From the NCBI GenBank assembly GCA_010909165.1, contig VJWM01000301.1:49334-113333 (forward strand): 64,000 bases of DNA, in the 5' to 3' direction. Under the pieces are notes generated by a model, which was not told the DNA's origin, ran no database searches, and was given only the letters and a program-made list of their open reading frames with translations. The position numbers and the translations under genes were made by a program. Each line of letters begins with the position of its first letter. Position 1 is the first letter of the stretch. Shown piece by piece: positions 1-10,780 of the stretch. Source of the DNA: Anthoceros angustus (taxonomy: Eukaryota > Streptophyta > Anthocerotopsida > Anthocerotales > Anthocerotaceae).

Positions 1-939
1 ACCCTGCTGGAATCCTTTCCTTCTCATCGCATAATTTTGGAGGCTCAGCGCACAGTCACTGAAGATGCTCCCTCCTTGGTGCAGCCACCACGGACTTGCC
101 CCGGTGGTGATGATCGGGCATGTTTCTCTCCCAAACTCCCATTATGCGGTGATCACATCCCGGCCTCGGAATATGTACGTGACCCCACACGGAATTGGTT
201 ATATATTATGGGCCATGCCATATCCATCCACGCTGTCACAAATGTCTTGAATAATGGATGACGCATTGGCGGGTGGTGATGCCCGCAAGAAGAAGATGTG
301 TCATCCATGCTACGTGACCGGGTCGGGACATGATCGATTGATGAGCGGGCACGTATGGTTGATTGGTCGTAAAACAAAATACATATGCAGGTCGAAATGG
401 CACATTGTACAATTTGCGTGACGGCAATGAATGCCTCGTTTTCGGTTTGCTCCACTTGGAAGGTGAGGCACCATGACCCACCATGACCCATCATTCACAA
501 CAAGTTCAACTCCTGACAAGAGCTGAAACATGGGAGACATGAGGTGAGCACTTTGTTCTCGATGGACAATTAGCAAGGTCGATCGTCGTGGCCACCTCCT
601 TCCTCTGCCGTTTCCTTGCACTCATGCTATGTTTTTTAGGAGAGCTTCATCTGGCACATATGCTTCCAAATGTTTTCATGCATCAGGATCTTTGCATGCA
701 TCATGTGGCGACACTGCACAGGCATGTAATCTATATGATGAAGGCGACCATGTTACTCTTTGCCTCAAAGCAAAAACTTAGTCGCTTGGCCACGTGGATC
801 ATGACTATGTTCGATGACTGGCGAGCAGCGATGTGTGTAGCCCTTGTGGTGGACTTGGCACGATGGAAGCGAGATCGGTAGAATACCCAAGCCGGTGGCA
901 CTGGAAGCCGGTAGTATACAGCGTGCAAGATCGCTGCAA
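1..939. other. unassigned sequence
   Basis: No gene, repeat or element could be recognised here. Open frames on both strands are short (at most 113 codons), overlap one another and resemble no protein I know. Base composition is unremarkable, near 48-50% GC by eye. It may be decayed transposon sequence. Confidence 0.5.
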
Positions 940-1270
940 TGGACTTTGTACATGAGACTACGTTGTGAATTTGGTGTAAAAGCGTCGAGGCTGATCTCGG
1001 CCTTGTCATACATTTTACAACATACAAGTGCGCTTTACAGCGGGCTGTGTTGTAAATTAGACTATGTTGTAAAAGTTGTGGGAGGCCTATCTTGGCCTCT
1101 CTTCGCTTACAATGAGTGAGGTTTGCAATGGATCGTGTTGTAAATTAGATTAGGTTATGCGTATGTTGTAAAACATGAGAGGCCGATCTGGCCGTCTCAA
1201 ACATTTTACAACGTACAATTGGGCTTTTGGACCGTGTTGTAAAACACGGTCCATTGCAAAGCCCAATTGA
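940..1270. repeat. GTTGTAAA/TTTACAAC fold-back repeat (MITE-like)
   Basis: The octamer GTTGTAAA or its complement TTTACAAC recurs several times. Two diverged units of about 90 bp follow each other near 1,047 and 1,136; each starts GTGTTGTAAATTAGA and carries a second ATGTTGTAAAA followed by GAGGCC-like sequence. The segment ends in a strong hairpin (1,216-1,269). The same octamers organise the array at 4.87-5.96 kb, so both are probably parts of one repeat family. The arrangement suggests a miniature fold-back transposon. No target-site duplication was identified. Confidence 0.5.
1216..1269. repeat. two-stage perfect hairpin
   Basis: Outer arms CAATTGGGCTTT and AAAGCCCAATTG pair exactly over 12 bp. 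Inner arms GGACCGTGTT and AACACGGTCC pair exactly over 10 bp around a GTAA loop. One unpaired base on the left and five on the right separate the two stems. It lies at the right edge of the fold-back repeat and may be its terminal structure. Confidence 0.8.
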
Positions 1271-2285
1271 ATGCTTTGTCTTGGGGAGGAGGTCCGTCGG
1301 AGAGAAGGCGGGAGGAGGTGATCGGACGGAGGTGTGTTTGGGTATAACTCTTCACTCCCACTTGTTGATCATTTTGGAAAGTGATGCTCCAACAACCGGA
1401 TCATCTCCGGTCCTTGTAGGATGGAGTCGGGTGAAAGCTGCGGATGCATTGCGTTGTGCATTCGCTGACTCCTCGCGGTATATATTGGTGCGGTGAAACC
1501 TCCTCACGGTGCGTTATATTCCTCTTCTTCATCTTCACGCTCTGCAATTGGAGAAGGGGTTGTGGAGCGTAACGATCGAGATGTCGTCCTCCTCTAAGGA
1601 TGCGAACCCCGCCCGGAGAGACTCCCTAGGCGCTGCGGCAAGCAAGGCGGCTAGGACAACCCTCTCTGCTGCTCGCAGGGACCCGACCGCTGCTGGGAAG
1701 CTCGAGCCGACCAAGCAGGAGCGCCCTCGGCTGGCAGTCGAGGACTAGGCGAGGCCATAATCGGGAGGACATGGGAGGTCCTCCATTGCGCTTAGCACAA
1801 TTTCTCCCACGCGTGCCCCTCGCCACTGCGCAAGAGGGAGCTCGGGGCCTCGACCATGGGCTGAGGCTATGTCTGACGGAGGAGGTGAGGCCCTCACGAA
1901 TTTCCCTCGAGGTAACCACGATAAGGATGTGAAGATTGTGAGCCTAGGCAGCGTACAGCAGCTCCTATCTCTGTATCGATGCAAGCATCTTGTGCGGTCA
2001 TGAAGCGGATCAGTGCGTGGTTCTGACTCTGTTCCACGGTCATGTTGTAAGCCGCCATGAAGTGACGGGTTTTGCTTCATCTCTGCTCCTACTCCCCGCT
2101 CTAAAGCTATCTAATTGCTTTGTGTCTTGGCAGGATCTCTTGAGGATTGAGGAGGATCTTGTTCCTCCCAAGATGACATGTGCGGTGAGGACTCGATGCT
2201 GAGGCCTCCAGTCCCTCCGACTCGGAGAATCCAAAGGAAGAGTCCTCCAGGGACGAGCCCGATGGGATTAGGTAGCAGGCATGTA
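1271..2285 (+). other. possible LTR/gag-leader remnant, unassigned
   Basis: A TATA-like GTATATATTGG lies near 1,478-1,488. About 100 bp downstream is an open frame (1,509-1,748; 79 codons) whose later part is rich in Ser, Ala, Arg and Lys (from MSSSSKDANP). A short basic and alanine-rich ORF behind a TATA box resembles the start of a retroelement gag, but there is no zinc knuckle, primer-binding site or second LTR to confirm it. From 1,750 to 2,285 I see nothing specific. Confidence 0.2.
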
Positions 2286-2440
2286 GGCTAGTTGGGGTTA
2301 GATAGGAAAGTTCCGACTCCTAACCCCGGACCTCGAACATGCTTCTCGTGCAGCTCTTTTGAAAGAGCTTTCGTTAATATATCTGCGGGGTTTTCTTGTG
2401 TAGGCACATACTCCGGTTGCTTGACTAACGCTTTGCGTTT
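2286..2440 (-). pseudogene. Ty1/copia RNase H C-terminal fragment
   Basis: On the minus strand the frame reads through the hallmark end of copia polyprotein RNase H: PTQENPADILTKALSKELH, followed by a short tail and a stop near 2,286. The NxADxLTK block is near-universal in copia elements just before the 3' LTR. It corresponds to the NVADILTKGLPR end of the copia A element at 42.0 kb, but belongs to a different family. The remainder of pol upstream (2,440-3,180) is too decayed to read. Confidence 0.75.
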
Positions 2441-3185
2441 GGGATCGTGTTTGAGCTCGGAAGTGAGATCAAGATTCGGAAGTGAGATGAGGAGTCAAAG
2501 TGTGAGCTCCTCTTCACTCGAGAAGGTCACCAGAGGATCCTTCAACCTTAGCGCTAAGGATCTAAATACTCCTATGTGTTTTCGGTGGAATCACCTCAAT
2601 CGCCATTACACTAATGACATTTTCCATCAGTCCTTCAACCTCTTCCGGATCTGCGGTGACATTTCAACATTTCAACATGCCTCTACATTTCGGATGTTAC
2701 GACTAACCATGCTTCGAAATCCCTCAGATTGGTTTTTTCAATTCGGCATACTATGTAGATTATCGAAGTGAAGGCCTATCGAAACTCTATACCTATTGCG
2801 TCTATTAGAAATTAGCTCGTGAGCGAGGCTTCATTGGCGCCTGGATTGGCCATTTCATTAGGCGACTTTGTCGCTAATATGCAAGAACTGCATATCATTG
2901 TATTACAAATCTTTATATGTAGCACAATCAGTGATTGTCCTAGTGTATCTCCATTGGAATTGCGGAAGGCGCAATCCAAAGGAAGTACACTAGGATTCCT
3001 ACCTAGATTCGCAGTTGCTATAAAATTTTCAACCGGTATACCCACGGCCTGGTTGAACTCACTACTCCACCATGGAGTAGAGATTATACATGTCTGGCAG
3101 CCCTTGATGAGTCGGCCAATTTTACCCCTAGTCTACCTAACATGCATATATAGCCCTACATGCAATATCTAGAAAACGAATTCCC
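2441..3185 (-). pseudogene. decayed continuation of a copia polyprotein (uncertain)
   Basis: The stretch directly upstream, in the minus sense, of the copia RNase H end contains short minus-strand open pieces, for example 2,812-3,045 (77 codons). I cannot align them with RNase H or RT motifs with confidence. Position alone suggests they derive from the same element. An unrelated insertion is equally possible. Confidence 0.25.
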
Positions 3186-3189
3186 ATGG

Positions 3190-3490
3190 TTCAAGGAAGT
3201 TGCCTTCCTCGGCCCTCGAAATAGGTTTCTATCTACATGCTACTTTTCCCAAGGACCAAGGAACATCCTTCCGAAACCCAAGACCAAGGACTAGGTTTCT
3301 ATCTACATACCATTTTCCCAAGGACCAAGGAACATCCTTCCGAACCCAAGACCAAGGACTCGAAATAGGCTTCTCTACTTGCTACTTTCCCAAGGACCAA
3401 GGAACATCATTCAAACCCAAGACCAAGGACTTGAGTCTTTCTTCCCAAACCCCAAAGACCAAGGACTTGAGTCCTACCTATTTGAATAGA
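3190..3490. repeat. about 70-bp tandem repeat, 3-4 units
   Basis: Units carry the core CCCAAGGACCAAGGAACATC, starting at about 3,248, 3,317 and 3,389 (spacing 69 and 72 bp), with a shorter fourth unit near 3,440. Each unit also contains GACCAAGGACT and a TCTACNTNC block. One plus-strand frame stays open across the array (3,200-3,493) and reads a repeating FPKDQGTSF peptide. This is expected when the unit length is near a multiple of three, so I do not call it a gene. Confidence 0.85.
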
Positions 3491-3499
3491 TAGGACCGG

Positions 3500-3985
3500 A
3501 CTCGTAGCGGACTTGGCCACCGCTTCTCGGTGTGACCACACCAAGTAACCGTCCTCCCATCACCACTTCCTAGGACTCCCCTCTTGTGCGTGGGAAACTA
3601 GGCGAGGTAAGAGGAGCTCTTGCTCGCCTAACATTCTGCAAGGAGTCCGTGAGGTCCTCGGGTTAAACAACATGTTCAAGCCGACTTGTTGGATGAGAAG
3701 CTTGTTTCTTTGAATATGCAGTGGGTCATTGTGCTTCTCCTTCCAAGTCGAGCTCTCCAAAGCACAGGAGGTGTGCGGATTGGATATGGGAGTCGTGAAC
3801 CATCGACGTTATGTGAGTAGGGAAAGCTTCGAGGCCGTTGGAGCTCAGCCTAGCGTAGATAGACTATTCTATTCCTCACCATCTTATATGTGCTAAAACT
3901 TTGTGCGAGATAAGAAGGACATGGTTGTGGGATGAGCGTTCATGATCTCACATCAAACTTGGGTGCAGTCAATCACATACTTGGG
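3500..3985. other. unassigned sequence
   Basis: No recognisable gene or repeat. A minus-strand frame of 66 codons (3,560-3,760) matches nothing I recognise. The stretch separates the 70-bp tandem repeat from the PPR pseudogene. Confidence 0.4.
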
Positions 3986-3989
3986 GAAC

Positions 3990-4905
3990 CATATCTTGCG
4001 GATGTATGTATAAGGTAGGCTACGAGGGTGGGCAAACCAAATCCCTTCATGTGGTTTTCAATAATCTCCATGCTACACATGGGGAGCCTAATGAGGCGAT
4101 ACAACTTTACTATGCGATGTGTCGCTGGTGTGGCGGATGCCCACATCTTTGTAGCGCCCTTCAAGCTTGTGCATTTCTTTGTGGACACGGAATCTAGCGA
4201 AAAGTGCGCATGATATGTTGCAGTGACATTCCACCGAACTTGTTTATTGCCAATCGGTGGACATATGTACGCAAAGTGGTGGAAGAGCACACACGGTTTT
4301 CGATAGGTTAGGCGAAAGGATGTCGTGACATGGACGGCCACGATAGTTGGGTATGCAAATCATGGGCTTGGCCAAGAGGCGCTTGTATGGACAAATGGAG
4401 AAGGAGGGCACGATTGTGGGCAACCTTTGCTTGCCTTCCGAGGCCTGTGCAAGCAAGTGCCTTACTGAAGGCGGGCGGCACTCCGCATTGTGGAGAGAGG
4501 GACTAGATAACACACTTGTGGGCACTTGCACGGTGGACATGTAGGCAAAGTGTGGCGAAGTAGAAGATGCATCAAGTTTTTCAATGCTTGAGCCCAAAGG
4601 ATGTGGTGACTTGGAATGCCACGATTCTTTGGGTATGGAAGGGCTTGGTCAAGAGGCGCTATTTTTGTATGGACGAATGCAGGAGGGCTGGTGATGAGGT
4701 TACTTTTGCTTGCCTTTTGAAGGCATGTGCAAGCATTGGTGCCTTCTGGAAGGTGCTGCACTCACACTTGTGCAAAGAGGACATTTGGATAACGTACTTG
4801 TGGGCGCTTCCTGGTGGACTGTATGCCAAGATGCATGCCTCGTTTTTTGACTTGGCTAGAAAATTCTTACACCGACATTTTACAATGCTGGCACTATTTA
4901 TAAAT
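3990..4905 (+). pseudogene. pentatricopeptide-repeat (PPR) protein pseudogene fragment
   Basis: Pieces in shifting plus-strand frames carry the periodic signature of plant PPR proteins: NPFMWFSIIS with a following EAIQLYYAM-like helix, then LVDMYAKCG-like, DVVTWNATI and VTFACLLKACASIGA blocks, spaced by roughly one 35-residue repeat. Functional PPRs are organelle RNA-binding proteins of 400-1,000 residues; here only about 300 residues' worth remains, split by at least four frameshifts and with no start. Motif type (DVVTWNATI, LLKACAS) fits the PLS subclass, greatly expanded in seed-free plants. The TTTACAAC repeat array begins immediately downstream. Confidence 0.75.
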
Positions 4906-5960
4906 CGATAAATTTGTATAACATTTTACAATGTATTTGCAATGAACATGCCACAATTTCACTAATATATAGCCTCATAAATGACATAAATCAGAAAAGG
5001 TCTCTTCCACATATTTACAACGGCATTTGACAAGCATGCCACATCGCAATCTTACTAATATATAACCTCATAAATTACATAAATAAGGAAAAGGCATGCC
5101 ACATCGCAATCTTACTAATATATAACCTCATAAATTACATAAATAAGGAAAAGGTCTCTTCCAAAATTTACAACGGCATTTCGACAAACATGCCACATCA
5201 GCAAATAATATATTTATTCATGGATATTGGCTGGCTTGTGCATTTTACAACCATAGTTCTGACGCATGTGCCACGTCGAAAATATACAATAAAATGAATA
5301 ATCCAATAATATAACATAAATTGGAGAAACCATTTTACAATGATATTTGCAATGAGCTTGCCATGTCAGCAAATAATAAATTTATTTATAGATATTTATA
5401 TAAAATGGTTTTCATGCATTTTACAACCATAGCTACAATGCATGTGACACGTCAAAATACAAAAAAAAGATAATCCCATAACTAACATAAATCCAGAGAA
5501 ACATATTTACAACATCATTTGCAACGAACTTGCCACATCAGCAAATAATAAATCTATTCATAGATATTCCAATAAATGGTATTATTCCAAAAATCAAGTC
5601 TTGCACAATTTACAACCACATCTACAACAAACATGGTTTACAACGTCTTTTACAAGTACCGTTTACAACATCCTTTATGCCACGTCATTATAAATTCAAC
5701 AAAATGTAGTTTTATTAACAAATAACCCCCATAGTTTTCTAAATCAAAAGAGTTTATGCACAATTAACAACGTCATGTACAACGAGCAAGCCATGTCAAC
5801 GTTGTAAAATTTGTGTCAACATGCCATGTCAACAAATCCCGTTGTAAAATTCGTGTCAACATGCCATGTCAACAAACCCCCATTGTAAAATCCATGCCAC
5901 ATCATATTAGTTAGGAACCCTTGTTGTAAATGTTCAAAAACTTACAGGGCTTTGAGTAGT
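4870..5960. repeat. AT-rich tandem array built on TTTACAAC, about 85-90-bp units
   Basis: At least eight diverged units begin with TTTACAAC or TTTACAAT (near 4,921, 5,017, 5,165, 5,247, 5,335, 5,423, 5,511 and 5,605). They share the order TTTACAAC - ATTTGCAACGAAC - TGCCACATCAGCAAATAATA - TTTATTCATAGATATT. The orientation of the octamer switches at the right end: from 5,790 to 5,930 the unit is GTTGTAAAATTYGTGTCAAC-ATGCCATGTCAAC, about 46 bp, present two to three times. An exact 60-bp duplication is embedded at 5,035-5,154. No coding potential was seen. It may be the sub-terminal repeat region of a DNA transposon. Confidence 0.75.
5035..5154. repeat. exact 60-bp tandem duplication
   Basis: Bases 5,035-5,094 and 5,095-5,154 are identical and both begin CATGCCACATCGCAATC. 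The surrounding units are 10-20% diverged, so this duplication is recent or is an assembly/polymerase artefact. Confidence 0.95.
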
Positions 5961-6025
5961 AAGAGTGTTGTAGTTTCCTCTAACTAAACTTAGACCCATT
6001 TGTAAAGAGTAGCCCTCCTTGTAGT

Positions 6026-7256
6026 GAGTCGGTGGGATTAGCCAAGTGGATTTTGTGTTTCCCTGCACCAAGTTGGATCATATGGCGAGACTCACTTCCC
6101 GGTCTTTCTTCATGAGGTGGTTAAAGGTACACAACTCGATTGGGCGGATGATCTTGAAAGAGCACCGTGGAGAGAGCGGCGCTCTCCCTTCCTCGGCCCT
6201 CCTTGATTTCACCTTTCTAATTCATGTATTCGCGCATTCCGGGTGTCTAACGGAGTTGGAAGCTGTGTCTGCCCTTCATAGCTGGAAACCGGTCAGGGAA
6301 CTCAAGGTAGAGGAGGAGGAGTGTAAGGAGGATTCCGGGAAGGATTCCAGCAGTTGGGAATGCGCCTCCCTAGAAGATTCGGATGAAGGTGGGGAGGTTT
6401 CCAAGGGCAAGAAGCGGAGGGCGGCGACGGCTGAACGGGGGTCGGCGAAGAAGGGAAGGACAGCCGCAGCAGAAGAGGAACCCACAGCTACACCTAGGGT
6501 CACCAGGTCGAAATCGCAAAGCAGGCGAGCGGTGAAGGAGGAGGAAAATAAAAGGGAACGACAAGTTGTTCCCCTCGTGTGTGGGAGGAGTCAGCTTAGG
6601 AGAGATTGGAGCGGATGAGGAAGTAGTGGCGAACCAACCCTAGAAGAGGGGTTAGTTTCGATAGCCAAGTCCGCGACGGAGCTCCGGAACATTTTTGGCA
6701 ACATTTCACTGATCCGTCCGGCTGAAGTGGAGATAGGTGACACCGCTCGCGTGCGAGAATTGTTGTGGAGGGGAATGGGCACGGGGGCAGCCCAATTCGG
6801 GAATCTGCACGACCATGGCTCGACGCCGGATCTCCTCGACTGTGCGACCATGGCTCTCACCGAGTGAGTGTGCAGGGCCAACAGGAAAAGTTGCTCAAGG
6901 AGAAGTTGGAGAGCCTAGAAGGCGAAAATAAGGTGGCAGAGGAGCGCAGACGGGAATGCGAGGCGGCCCTATGCAAGGCACAGGAGCAGCTAAGGGCCAT
7001 GACCACCCAACAGGAGGCCTTAGTGAATCAGGTCAAGGAGGCGCATGCCACAATTGAGGAGTTTCAAGATGAGGTCTCATGAGCCCAGAACAAGTGGAAC
7101 AAGTGGGCGCCCTGGAGAAATTCAAGAAGTCATGGAGAGATACAAGCGAGAGAAGTAGGGCTGTAGTCAAGAAAGAGGTGGCCAAACCAAGAAGGGCAGA
7201 GCTGGCAACCGCGATGGCAGAGCCACCACTGGTGAAACCACCACCACGGTGGCTAA
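6026..7256 (+). pseudogene. gypsy-1 accessory ORF, copy 1 (upstream of LTR)
   Basis: This segment is repeated at 19,922-21,052 (both start GGATTAGCCAAGTGGATTTT). The first frame (6,046-6,618) has an acidic stretch (KVEEEECKEDSGKDSSSW) followed by a Lys/Arg-rich region (KGKKRRAA...). Later frames (6,765-7,082) form a long Glu/Lys/Gln-rich coiled coil with EGENKVAEERRRE. It lies between gag-pol and the 3' LTR, the position where Athila/Tat-type gypsy elements carry an extra ORF. No membrane segment or known domain was seen, so it is not obviously env-like. Copies differ by many small indels. Finding it upstream of the LTR at 7,257 means another element copy once preceded this one. Confidence 0.6.
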
Positions 7257-7583
7257 ACCGCCACCATCACTAAGAAGGAACCGAGGTGGGAGAGGTCACC
7301 GCAAAAGCCAGAGGTGGGGATACGATCCCCCTGGATTCCGTAAGGCAGCCGGCTCAGGATTGTCCACGGGAGGAGAGGGTAAGAACCTCCGAGAAGGGCG
7401 GTGCTCTGACGTCCCGGGCCGAGGATGCTCATGTCCACAACCTCGCATGGTGAGCGGGTGCTCACTCTAAATGTATGGTTATTGGGATGGGGGGCGTAAA
7501 CTATTGGCTGCACATCTTGGCCTTGCACTGGTTCTTCCGAGCAGGAGCGGGGCCTACCCCCAAGTGGTGATCAAGGAAATGAG
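7257..7583 (+). mobile_element. gypsy-1 LTR, 5' portion (interrupted)
   Basis: The sequence from about AAGAAGGAACCGAGGTGGGA is matched in reverse complement at 52,902-53,433, which identifies a long terminal repeat of at least 1.6 kb. The purine-rich stretch AAGAAGGAACCGAGGTGGGA may be the polypurine tract or lie just inside the LTR, so the exact 5' edge is uncertain. The LTR is interrupted after ATGAG (7,579-7,583) by copia C and resumes with the same ATGAG at 12,678. Confidence 0.75.
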
Positions 7584-7840
7584 CCAAGGATCGTGGGGCA
7601 GCCATGCTGGTGGAAAGAGGAGAGGAGAGGAGGAGGCAAGTGTAGCTCTCTCACATTGAGATGAGGCTTGGAGGGTATTTATACCCTCCAATGCTCCCTA
7701 GGAAGCTCCACAAGAAGCTCCTAGGAAGGAGCACAAGAAGCTTCCTAGTGATTAGCTTAAGCTAAACTAATGATACTTAACTGACACCTAACTTAGACTA
7801 AGTGTATTAGTCTAAGTACATTGGGCTTTAATACCCTTAC
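7584..7840 (-). repeat. copia C 3' LTR
   Basis: Matches 12,439-12,677 in the same orientation with about 90% identity by eye and several indels. An inverted repeat GGAGGGTATTTATACCCTCC (7,670-7,689) contains TATAAATA on the minus strand, the likely TATA box of the element. Downstream repeats of AGCTCCTAGGAAGGAGC form further small hairpins. Confidence 0.9.
7675..7684 (-). promoter_or_regulatory. LTR TATA box inside an inverted repeat
   Basis: TATAAATA on the minus strand sits at the centre of 8-bp arms GGAGGGTA/TACCCTCC. The same structure is kept in the other LTR at 12,519-12,538. Promoter function is inferred from the TATA consensus and its position within the LTR. Confidence 0.5.
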
Positions 7841-7859
7841 AACCTCCCACTTAAAGGCC

Positions 7860-8420
7860 AATTTACCTTCGTGGAGAATGGACTATCTCATGCCCATCGG
7901 TCCGAGCTTGTGCAAATTGCTCTAGAGAGTCCCTTGGTAAGAATATCTCGGGGTTCTGGTGTGAACCTTGACAAGTTGTACCCTCTTGTCGTCCAACACC
8001 TCTCGAATGAAGTGATACTTCACATCCACATGTTTAGTCTTCGCATGAAACACGATTCTTTGCCAATTGGATAGCACCTGCTATCACAATGCAACCGGCG
8101 ACTCAACCTTGATCCCCAAGTCTCCCACTAGCAAGCCATATGGCTTCCTTGCAAGCCTCGATTCGCAACATACTCGGCCTCTGTGGTAGATAGCGTAATG
8201 CATCGCAAACGAGATCGCCATGAGATCGCCCCTCCGGTGCGTGAAGACATAACTGATGTGGACCTCCTTTGTCCATATCCCGCATAATCGCATCTGTACC
8301 CAACCACACATGCATCTTCACTACCAAAACATATGCACAAAGCTTTTGTACCATTCGGATACCTCATAACTCCTTTTCGCCTCCCAATGCTTCTTGCGGG
8401 GTTTGACATAAACACCTAAC
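7860..8420 (-). pseudogene. copia C RNase H domain
   Basis: Minus-strand pieces show the copia RNase H signature: a DADYAG-like strand, RRSTSGYVFTRTGGAISW-like sequence (split across frames) and the hallmark LSTTEAEY at about 8,170. Several single-base shifts separate them. RNase H removes the RNA strand during reverse transcription and forms the C-terminus of copia pol. Immediately downstream come the PPT region and the 3' LTR. Confidence 0.85.
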
Positions 8421-8424
8421 CACT

Positions 8425-9391
8425 CCCCACGCAAAGGCAATGGGCGTGTAGCAATCATTGCATACATCAAACTCCCTACGGTGATGAGTATGGGACCTTC
8501 TCCATTTCGCTTTGTCCTCCTCGAGCTTGGGCAATCCCGCTTGAAAGTTTCACATATGGAGGCAATGGAGTACCCAATGGCTTCCCTTCTCCATGTTGAA
8601 ACGCGTTGAAGCACCACATTAATGTATTTCGAGACAAATAAAGCATGCTTATCTTCCGGCGAATACGCATGCCAAGTATATGGCTCGCCTCTCCCAAGTC
8701 TGTCATTTCAAAGTGAGCATTCAACTTTGACTTCAACGAAATCTCATCGATCTTGTTCCAATTAGCATATCATCCACATAGAGGATCAAAATGAGCAAGC
8801 TTTGATCCTTAGCTTATAGAGGCAATGATCCTCATCGCTTCGTTTGTAGCCTTGAGAAAGCATAAATGAGTGGAACTTGTGATACCACTCTGGGTGCTGT
8901 TTCAAACCATAAAGGCTCTTCCTCAACCCACACACGGATGCTCTTGCCCTTCTCAACAAAACCTTCGTTCGCATGTAGACGTCCTCTTGAAGGTCACCAT
9001 GCAAGAATGCCGTCTTGACATCCATCTGTACAAGTTCCATATCATCCCTGGCAACCAAAGCAAGAACACATCGCAAAGTTGTCATTTTGACTACTGGTGA
9101 GAAAATCTCATCAAAGTCAATGCCTGGTTGTTGCTTGAAACCCTTAGCAACCAGTCGGGCCTTGTACTTTGGTTTGCCATCAAGCGGTATGACCTTCATC
9201 TTGTACACCCATTTGCACGGTAGTGCCTTCTTATCCTTAGGCAACGGAACCAACTCCCAAGTTTGGTTCTTATGCAGCGAATTCATTTCTGACTGCATGG
9301 CCTTCTCCCACTTGTCTTTGTTACTCTGTGAGCCTCTTTGTAAGAAAGGGTTCCCCACAATCTGTCGATAACATAATCCGAGATGGATCAT
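8425..9391 (-). pseudogene. copia C reverse transcriptase
   Basis: The best-preserved pol piece (8,786-9,391, 201 codons) contains the copia RT entry block WEKAMQSEMNSL, NQTWELVPLP, CKWVYKMKV, KARLVAKGF, FSPVVKMTTLR and MDVKTAFLHGDLQEDVYM. The YVDD catalytic motif follows near 8,766-8,777 in another frame, and FEMTDLGEASHILGMRI thereafter. Domain order and motifs are canonical. A stop near 8,783 and several shifts downstream inactivate it. Confidence 0.9.
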
Positions 9392-9599
9392 ACAGCCGAG
9401 GAGGTGTAATCTGCACGACCGGACAGCACCTCTATAGGAGTGTTCGACTCTTGGTTCATCTCGGTGGAGGAATGTGCTCGCACATTACCACGGTATCAAC
9501 CGCCCATGATGATCATGTCCATCTTCTTGGAAGATCACCCTTCGCACCTCCACGGTTGGAGTAGGCTTCCTGTGCATCTTGTTCTCATTGAAGAACACG

Positions 9600-10780
9600 T
9601 CGTTAAATAACAACCTTTCTAGCCTCGATCCCACAAACGGTATCCCATCTCAGAATCACCATAGCCAAGAAAAATACATTTCTTGGACTTAGGTGCCAAC
9701 TTGTCCCGAAACTCTTTTGGAACATGGCGATGCCTCACAAACACTCGCAGATGCTTGTAGGATGGTTTCTTTCCGGACCATAGCTCCTCGAACCCCTCAT
9801 CAATTATTAGGAGATCTGTTAAGATGACGCGATGGTGCCAAAACCCATTAGGCAATCCAGTTTGACAACAAACTACGCATCCTCTCGAATGGTTCATTCA
9901 TCCGCTCGGCCACACCATTTTGTGGAGGAGATATCTGGCGATCAATTCTCTTTGATTCCTTGGAATCAGAAAGCTTTGAAACATACTCCACCATTATCGT
10001 CCACACTTAATCGGTGGCGGGCCGATTCTCTACAAGGGTGACAAATTTAAACACCGTGAACTTCATCCTTTTTCCTCAAAGGATAAACCCACACCTTGCG
10101 TGAGAAATCATCTATGAAAGTGACAAAATAGGAGGCACCGCCTAATGATGCGATGAGCATAGGTCCACATACATACATCGGTGAACCAACTCAAGAGGTT
10201 TACTTCTACCTCGTGTTCGATGTGATGATATTTTGTCTGCTTCCCATATAAACAGGCTCACACATCGAGAGATCGAGAGAAGTTAAACGAGGATATAACG
10301 AGCAGATAAAACCTTCATTCCCTTGAGACATATGTCCTAAAGCAATGCCACAAGGAAACATTTGGCTGCTCACACGTATCACATGATCTTTGATGTTTAC
10401 AGTGAGTACAAAGTGCCACACTTGATCCACGAGCTAACAAGAGAACCTTTGGAGATCTTCCAAGAGTGATCCCCAAACCAGCGGTAACCGACATCATCCG
10501 TCTGCGCTAATCATGCTCTTTGTCAACTTGAACATGCCTAACGTCCCCGGCATGAATGAAGATCCGTTGTCAAACTTGAGTTGCACATCACCTACGCTGC
10601 GATCGGCATGCATATTTCCAAGCCTAACGCATCCTTTCCTTGTAGCATCATACGTGTTAAACCACTCTCTATGGAGTAACATGGAAAGATGCACCAGTCA
10701 ATTATCCAATTGCGTAATAAATGACTATCCACGGTACATTAATTGTGATTCAAGTAAGAAGAGATAAGGACATCTCCGTC
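9600..10780 (-). pseudogene. copia C integrase region
   Basis: The C-terminal integrase signature FEELWSGKKPSYKHLRVF...KSKKCIFLGYGDSEMGYRLWD is open at 9,619-9,897. Further upstream on the minus strand (9,900-10,780) only short pieces remain, including CEQPNVSLWHC-like and WFNTYDATRKGCVRL. The catalytic DDE core and HHCC zinc finger are not readable in one frame. Integrase joins the cDNA to the host genome. Confidence 0.7.

Noticed and set aside
3200-3493. 97-codon frame over the 70-bp tandem repeat
   Set aside because: It is explained by the unit length and absence of stops in the unit; no start context or domain.
3190-5960. CRISPR-like direct repeats
   Set aside because: Units are contiguous or diverged with no unique spacers, and the genome is eukaryotic.
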